Shown here: positions 60,651-64,000 of the stretch, in pieces
Position numbering within the stretch: position 1 is the stretch's first letter
How the letters are laid out: every line of letters starts with the position of its first letter
Source: Microbacterium sp.
GTDB lineage: Bacteria > Actinomycetota > Actinomycetes > Actinomycetales > Microbacteriaceae
DNA: 64,000 nucleotides
NCBI RefSeq assembly: GCF_026393345.1
Contig: NZ_JAPLAI010000042.1
Span: forward strand, 8,434 to 72,433
Direction: 5' to 3'
Translations under genes and position numbers: made by a program
The notes under the pieces: model-generated
What the model was told of the DNA's origin: nothing
The model's input: the letters and a program-made list of their open reading frames with translations, nothing else
Databases searched by the model: none

Positions 60651-60998
60651 GTGAGCGATGACACCACCCCCCTGGAGACCACCTGGCTGACGATGCCCGA
60701 CCTCGTCGAGGCACTCGGCGAACCGCTCGGCCGCGTTCGGCAGCGCATCGAGGACGCCCAGCTGATCGGGTCCCGTCGCACCGGCGTGTTCGCCGTGCCT
60801 GCGGTGTTCATCGTGGACGGCGCACCGCTCGGCTCGTTGCGCGGCACGGTCTTCTCGCTCCGCGACGCGGGTCTCTCCGACGACGAGGCCATCGACTGGC
60901 TGCTCTCCTATGACGAGACCATCGGCCGGCCGCCGCTGTCGGCGCTCCTGGCCGGCCACAAGAGCGAGGTACGGCGCGTCGCGCGGACGCTCCTCTGA
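60651..60998 (+). CDS. Rv2175c-like DNA-binding protein
   Basis: This 115-residue winged-helix protein begins with an acidic, Thr-rich tail (MSDDTTPLETTW). It is followed by a helix-turn-helix (LTMPDLVEALGEPLGRVRQR) and the C-terminal GLSDDEAIDWLLSYDE and RRVARTLL. In M. tuberculosis the homologue is a substrate of PknL, phosphorylated on an N-terminal Thr, which stops DNA binding. The Thr residues at 5, 6, 10 and 11 here are candidates for the same control by the neighbouring PASTA kinase. Confidence 0.87.
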   Translation: MSDDTTPLETTWLTMPDLVEALGEPLGRVRQRIEDAQLIGSRRTGVFAVPAVFIVDGAPLGSLRGTVFSLRDAGLSDDEAIDWLLSYDETIGRPPLSALLAGHKSEVRRVARTLL

Positions 60999-61010
60999 CC
61001 CGCCCGGCTC

Positions 61011-62105
61011 TCAGGCCTGGCGCTCGGTCGCCGCGAGAGCGAGATCCCGCAGGCGACCGACCGCATGGGTGCCGAGCGGGGATCCGGCGAGAGCCCGATC
61101 CGCCTCGCGGGCGTACGCGGTGATGAGATCCTCGACCCGCGCCAGCGCGCCGGAGTCGATGATCGTCTGCTGCAGTGACCGGATCTGCTCCGCCTCGAGC
61201 GTGGGATCCCCGATCAGCTCGTCGAGGGTGCGGCGGACGCCCGCCGGGACCGCTTGGCGCGCAAAGGCGATGAGGACGGTCCGTTTGCCCTCCCGCAGAT
61301 CGTCGCCCGAAGGCTTACCGGTCACGGCCTCGTCACCGAATACGCCGAGGACGTCGTCGCGCAGCTGGAACGCCATCCCGATCGGATGCCCGAAGCCGCT
61401 GAGCGCCGCACGCTGTAGCGCATCGGCGCCGGCGAGCGCCGCGCCAATCAGCAGCGGCTGCTCCACGCTGTAGCGGGCCGACTTCAGCGACGCCACGCGC
61501 AGGGCGCGGTCGGCGTGCTCCGCATCGGGCGAGCTGCCGAAGGCGGACTCCTCGGCGATGTCGAGATACTGCCCGATCGTCACATCGCGGCGCATCCGCG
61601 CGTATTCGGCGCGCGCCACCGCCGCGACGGCGGTCTCGGCATCGACCAGGCCGGATTCGAACAGATCATCGCTCCAGGCGACGAGGAGGTCGCCGAGCAG
61701 GACGGATGCGGAACGCCCGAACGCCGCCGCATCCCCGGTCCACCCGGCATGCGTGTGCGCGGTCTGCAGGGCACGATGCGCGGCCGGCCGCCCGCGGCGG
61801 GTGTCGGAGTTGTCGATGAGGTCGTCATGCACAAGGGCGGCCGCGTGGAACACCTCGAGGCTCGCGGCGGCGGCGATGACGGCGGCCGGGGGAGCTGCGG
61901 CGGGGTCGTGCGCCTCGGCGACGGCCTGCCAGCCGGTCAGGCAGAACCGTGCGCGCAGTCGCTTACCGCCGTGCACGCTGGCCCGCGCGGCCGCCACGAA
62001 GCCGGCCGCTTCCGGTCCCCAGTCGGCTGTCGCGGCCTGTTCGGACGAGAAGAACGTGTCCACTCGCTGGGAAACCGCTTCAATCGCATCCGGGGGGGTC
62101 GACAC
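61011..62105 (-). CDS. Polyprenyl (geranylgeranyl-type) diphosphate synthase
   Basis: This 364-residue trans-prenyltransferase builds C15-C20 or longer isoprenoid diphosphates from IPP. The first aspartate-rich motif DDLID is at 94-98 and the second, DDVLGVFGD, follows FQLR. GGKRLRARF is the IPP-binding patch. Product length depends on residues before DDLID (FHAAALVH) and is not certain. The GTG start is at 62105. The gene is convergent with the Rv2175c-like gene and divergent from DUF3040. Confidence 0.93.
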   Translation of the reverse strand: MSTPPDAIEAVSQRVDTFFSSEQAATADWGPEAAGFVAAARASVHGGKRLRARFCLTGWQAVAEAHDPAAAPPAAVIAAAASLEVFHAAALVHDDLIDNSDTRRGRPAAHRALQTAHTHAGWTGDAAAFGRSASVLLGDLLVAWSDDLFESGLVDAETAVAAVARAEYARMRRDVTIGQYLDIAEESAFGSSPDAEHADRALRVASLKSARYSVEQPLLIGAALAGADALQRAALSGFGHPIGMAFQLRDDVLGVFGDEAVTGKPSGDDLREGKRTVLIAFARQAVPAGVRRTLDELIGDPTLEAEQIRSLQQTIIDSGALARVEDLITAYAREADRALAGSPLGTHAVGRLRDLALAATERQA

Positions 62106-62169
62106 GGCCCTAGCCTAGTCAGCGCGGCCACGCGTAGAATCCGAATAGAACATCGTCCGAGGGGGATGT

Positions 62170-62529
62170 ATGCCACTCTCTGAACAAGAGCAGCGTCTGC
62201 TCGATGAGATGGAACGCCATCTCATGGGTCACGACGCCGACGTCGTCAGCGCCGACGGCTCCGCTCGTGCGCTCAGCTATCGCAACATCGTCCTCGGATC
62301 CCTCACGGTCCTCGTCGGCCTCGGCGGTCTCATCGCCGGGCTGTCGACGCAGCTCATCGTCATCAGCGTCATCGGCTTCGTGGTGATGCTCGGTGGTGTG
62401 GTGTTCGCCGTGACCCCGTCGCGGCGGACCACCGCCGTTCCGTCTGCCGCGCCCCGCGCCGCAAAGCATCCGCAGGCCTCCTTCATGGATCGCATGAACG
62501 ATCGATGGGACCGCCGGCAGGGCCACTGA
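62170..62529 (+). CDS. DUF3040 membrane protein
   Basis: This 119-residue actinobacterial protein has an N-terminal helix MPLSEQEQRLLDEMERHL, two adjacent membrane segments (about 42-80) and a basic tail. It is always near the mraZ/rsmH division cluster in this order of bacteria and has no known function. The ATG follows GAGGGGG at five bases. A T-run terminator ends the transcript before mraZ. Confidence 0.9.
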   Translation: MPLSEQEQRLLDEMERHLMGHDADVVSADGSARALSYRNIVLGSLTVLVGLGGLIAGLSTQLIVISVIGFVVMLGGVVFAVTPSRRTTAVPSAAPRAAKHPQASFMDRMNDRWDRRQGH

Positions 62530-62550
62530 CCCTCCACTCCACCCCACTTC

Positions 62551-62582
62551 AGGCGCCGACCCCGACGGGTCGGCGCCTTTTT
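62551..62582 (+). terminator. Intrinsic terminator after DUF3040
   Basis: AGGCGCCGACCC and GGGTCGGCGCCT form a perfect 12-bp stem with a four-base loop, followed by TTTTT. Confidence 0.92.
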
Positions 62583-62689
62583 CGTGTCTGACCGGGCCTG
62601 ATCCGTAGGGTGCGCCGGGTGTCGGTGCGCGCGCCCGTGCCACCGGATCTGCTCGTTCGGAGCCGTTTCGTCCACAATGGGGTAGTGAA

Positions 62690-62715
62690 GTGGGGGACAG
62701 TGGAGTAAAGTGGAG
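62690..62715 (+). promoter_or_regulatory. MraZ-binding direct repeats
   Basis: GTGGGG, GTGGAG and GTGGAG occur at 62690, 62700 and 62710, exactly 10 bp apart. MraZ octamers bind such GTGGNG repeats on one DNA face upstream of mraZ and control the dcw operon. The last repeat ends 40 bases before the mraZ ATG. Confidence 0.8.
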
Positions 62716-62755
62716 CTACCTCGCGGGGCCGGACGAAGGAGGGGGTGATGCTCGG

Positions 62756-63187
62756 ATGCTGCTGGGCACGCACACTCCCAAGCTCGACGACAAAGGGCGG
62801 GTCATTCTGCCGGCCAAGTTCCGCGACGATCTCGGCGGCGGCGTCGTGATCACCCGCGGCCAGGAGCGCTGCCTCTACGTGTTCAGCACCGCCGAGTTCG
62901 AGCGCGTGCACGAACGGATCCGCGAAGCACCGCTGACCAACAAGCAGGCCCGTGACTTCCTGCGCATGTTCCTCTCCGGGGCCAGCGCCGAGACCCCTGA
63001 CGGGCAGAGCCGCGTCACGATCCCGCCCGCACTGCGTGCCTACGCCGGCCTCGAGCGTGAGCTCGTCGTCACCGGCGTCGGCGCCCATGCCGAGATCTGG
63101 AACTCCGAAGCCTGGAACGCCTACGCCGAGAGCAACGAGTCGACGTACTCCGAGATGGAGCAGGAGGTGATCCCGGGCCTGTTCTGA
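62756..63187 (+). CDS. mraZ: Transcriptional regulator MraZ
   Basis: This 143-residue protein, the normal length, has two AbrB-like MraZ domains. The first has the [16 protein letters not shown] motif (residues 11-26), and the second has [17 protein letters not shown]. It is the first gene of the division and cell-wall cluster and represses its own operon through the repeats just upstream. The ATG at 62756 follows an AGGAGGGGG stretch. rsmH follows 104 bases later. Confidence 0.96.
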   Translation: MLLGTHTPKLDDKGRVILPAKFRDDLGGGVVITRGQERCLYVFSTAEFERVHERIREAPLTNKQARDFLRMFLSGASAETPDGQSRVTIPPALRAYAGLERELVVTGVGAHAEIWNSEAWNAYAESNESTYSEMEQEVIPGLF

Positions 63188-63291
63188 GCCCTCGATCGCG
63201 ACTCCTCGCCGCTCACGCCCTGACGCACTTCCCCGGCGCCAGGTCATGCAGCGGAGGGGGATCGGGACCGAGGGACCAGCCCCACAGCATC

Positions 63292-64000
63292 ATGGACTAC
63301 AGCGACATCCACACCCCCGTCCTGCTCGAGCGCTGCGTCGAGCTGCTCTCGCCTGCCGTCTCGCGCGACGGCGCGGTCATGGTCGACGCCACCCTCGGCA
63401 TGGGCGGTCACACCGAGGCGATGCTCGAACGCTTCCCGGGTCTGCACGTCATCGGGCTCGACCGCGACACCGACGCCCTGCGCATCGCGGGGGAGCGGCT
63501 CGCCCGATTCGGCGACCGCGTGACGCTGGTGCACACCGTCTACGACGGGATCGCGGAGGCCGTGGCCGCTGCGGGGTTCCGTCGCATCGACGGCGCCCTG
63601 TTCGACCTCGGCGTCTCGTCGCTCCAGCTGGACGAGGCCGACCGCGGCTTCGCCTATGCCAAGGATGCGCCGCTCGACATGCGGATGGATCAGACCGCCG
63701 GCGTCACCGCGGCCGACGTCCTGGCCACCTATGGCGAGGGCGACCTCCGCCGCATCTTCGAGCGCTACGGCGAGGAGAAGCTCGCCGGCCGCTACGCCCG
63801 CGCCATCATCGCCGCGCGGTCGCAGACGCCGATCGTGCGCTCCGCCGAGCTCGTCCGCATCCTGGATGCGGCAACTCCGGCCGCACTCTCGCACTCGGGC
63901 CACCCCGCCAAGCGGGTGTTCCAGGCACTGCGGATCGAGGTGAACGGTGAGCTCAGCGTCCTCGACCGTGCCATCCCCGCCGCCCTCGACCTCCTCGACG
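63292..64000 (+). CDS. rsmH: 16S rRNA (cytosine-1402-N4) methyltransferase, cut by window end
   Basis: RsmH methylates C1402 of 16S rRNA using S-adenosylmethionine. The frame is open from the ATG at 63292 to the window end, giving 236 of roughly 315 residues. The start motif [17 protein letters not shown] is followed by the SAM loop [26 protein letters not shown] and the [18 protein letters not shown] segment. It follows mraZ, as in nearly all dcw clusters. No in-frame start upstream of 63292 is seen, and its ribosome-binding site is weak. Confidence 0.95.
   Translation, partial: MDYSDIHTPVLLERCVELLSPAVSRDGAVMVDATLGMGGHTEAMLERFPGLHVIGLDRDTDALRIAGERLARFGDRVTLVHTVYDGIAEAVAAAGFRRIDGALFDLGVSSLQLDEADRGFAYAKDAPLDMRMDQTAGVTAADVLATYGEGDLRRIFERYGEEKLAGRYARAIIAARSQTPIVRSAELVRILDAATPAALSHSGHPAKRVFQALRIEVNGELSVLDRAIPAALDLLD

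Noticed and set aside
63246-63950. Arg-rich plus-strand open frame at the window end
   Set aside because: It is a shifted frame over rsmH, whose real frame is open to the window end and carries all family motifs.

Overview
The window is a 64 kb chromosomal segment of a high-GC Gram-positive actinobacterium. The best fit is the family Microbacteriaceae, probably Microbacterium or a close relative. This rests on strong G/C at third codon positions, many GTG/TTG starts, and actinobacterial gene sets: type II DAHP synthase, GarA-like FHA protein with FtsR-type MerR regulators, PknL/Rv2175c/polyprenyl synthase, DUF3040, and a HAIR heat-shock operator. The genus is an inference; no rRNA gene is present.

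Layout. (1) 1-8.1 kb is core: the end of scpA, then scpB, a large-subunit-type pseudouridine synthase, tyrA, cmk and der on the plus strand, and a Nudix/NYN-like fusion. Convergent to these are an S4 RNA-binding protein, a lysoplasmalogenase and a GNAT acetyltransferase. (2) tRNA-Pro(GGG) at 8.22 kb opens an accessory block that runs to about 26.5 kb. It holds intact small operons with their own repressors (MarR and two TetR), each with visible palindromic operators. It also holds a HAIR-controlled Hsp20/peroxiredoxin/glutaredoxin/thioredoxin operon and a five-gene minus-strand cell-surface polymer operon (phosphodiester glycosidase, GT2-GtrA, DUF4956, VTC-like, Cthe_2159-like lipoprotein). 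Scattered among these are decayed genes: a PD40/TolB fragment, two SDR remnants, a MetE-like fragment and a TPP-enzyme fragment. (3) 26.5-42.5 kb is mostly housekeeping and envelope: a DEAD-box helicase with a structured leader, a double DUF2207 membrane protein, a FUSC transporter, an aldo/keto reductase, an L,D-transpeptidase, a glycosyltransferase, a prepilin peptidase, a YihY protein, NAD(P)HX epimerase, a glutamine amidotransferase, a CYTH protein, dihydrolipoyl dehydrogenase, and a CopC plus copper-storage protein pair. (4) 42.5-51.3 kb has the GarA-like/FtsR/MerR triad, a ParA ATPase, pyruvate carboxylase, a MinD-like ATPase and peptide deformylase. (5) 51.4-64 kb has FadD, ROK glucokinase, an acyltransferase, aroG type II, a DUF559 gene between two matching 57-bp palindromes, a PASTA kinase, a LysM lytic enzyme, an Rv2175c-like protein, polyprenyl synthase, DUF3040, and the start of the division/cell-wall cluster (mraZ with its operator repeats, and rsmH cut off by the window end).

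Two families of intergenic palindromic repeats were found by eye. One is an 85-bp element with one copy in each of two convergent gaps (6287-6371 and, inverted, 44893-44977). The other is a 57-bp hairpin flanking the DUF559 gene. These, the palindrome-flanked gene and the surface-polymer operon are the most interesting items. No CRISPR array, insertion sequence with transposase, prophage or rRNA operon was seen. All alignments here were made by eye and no database search was run.
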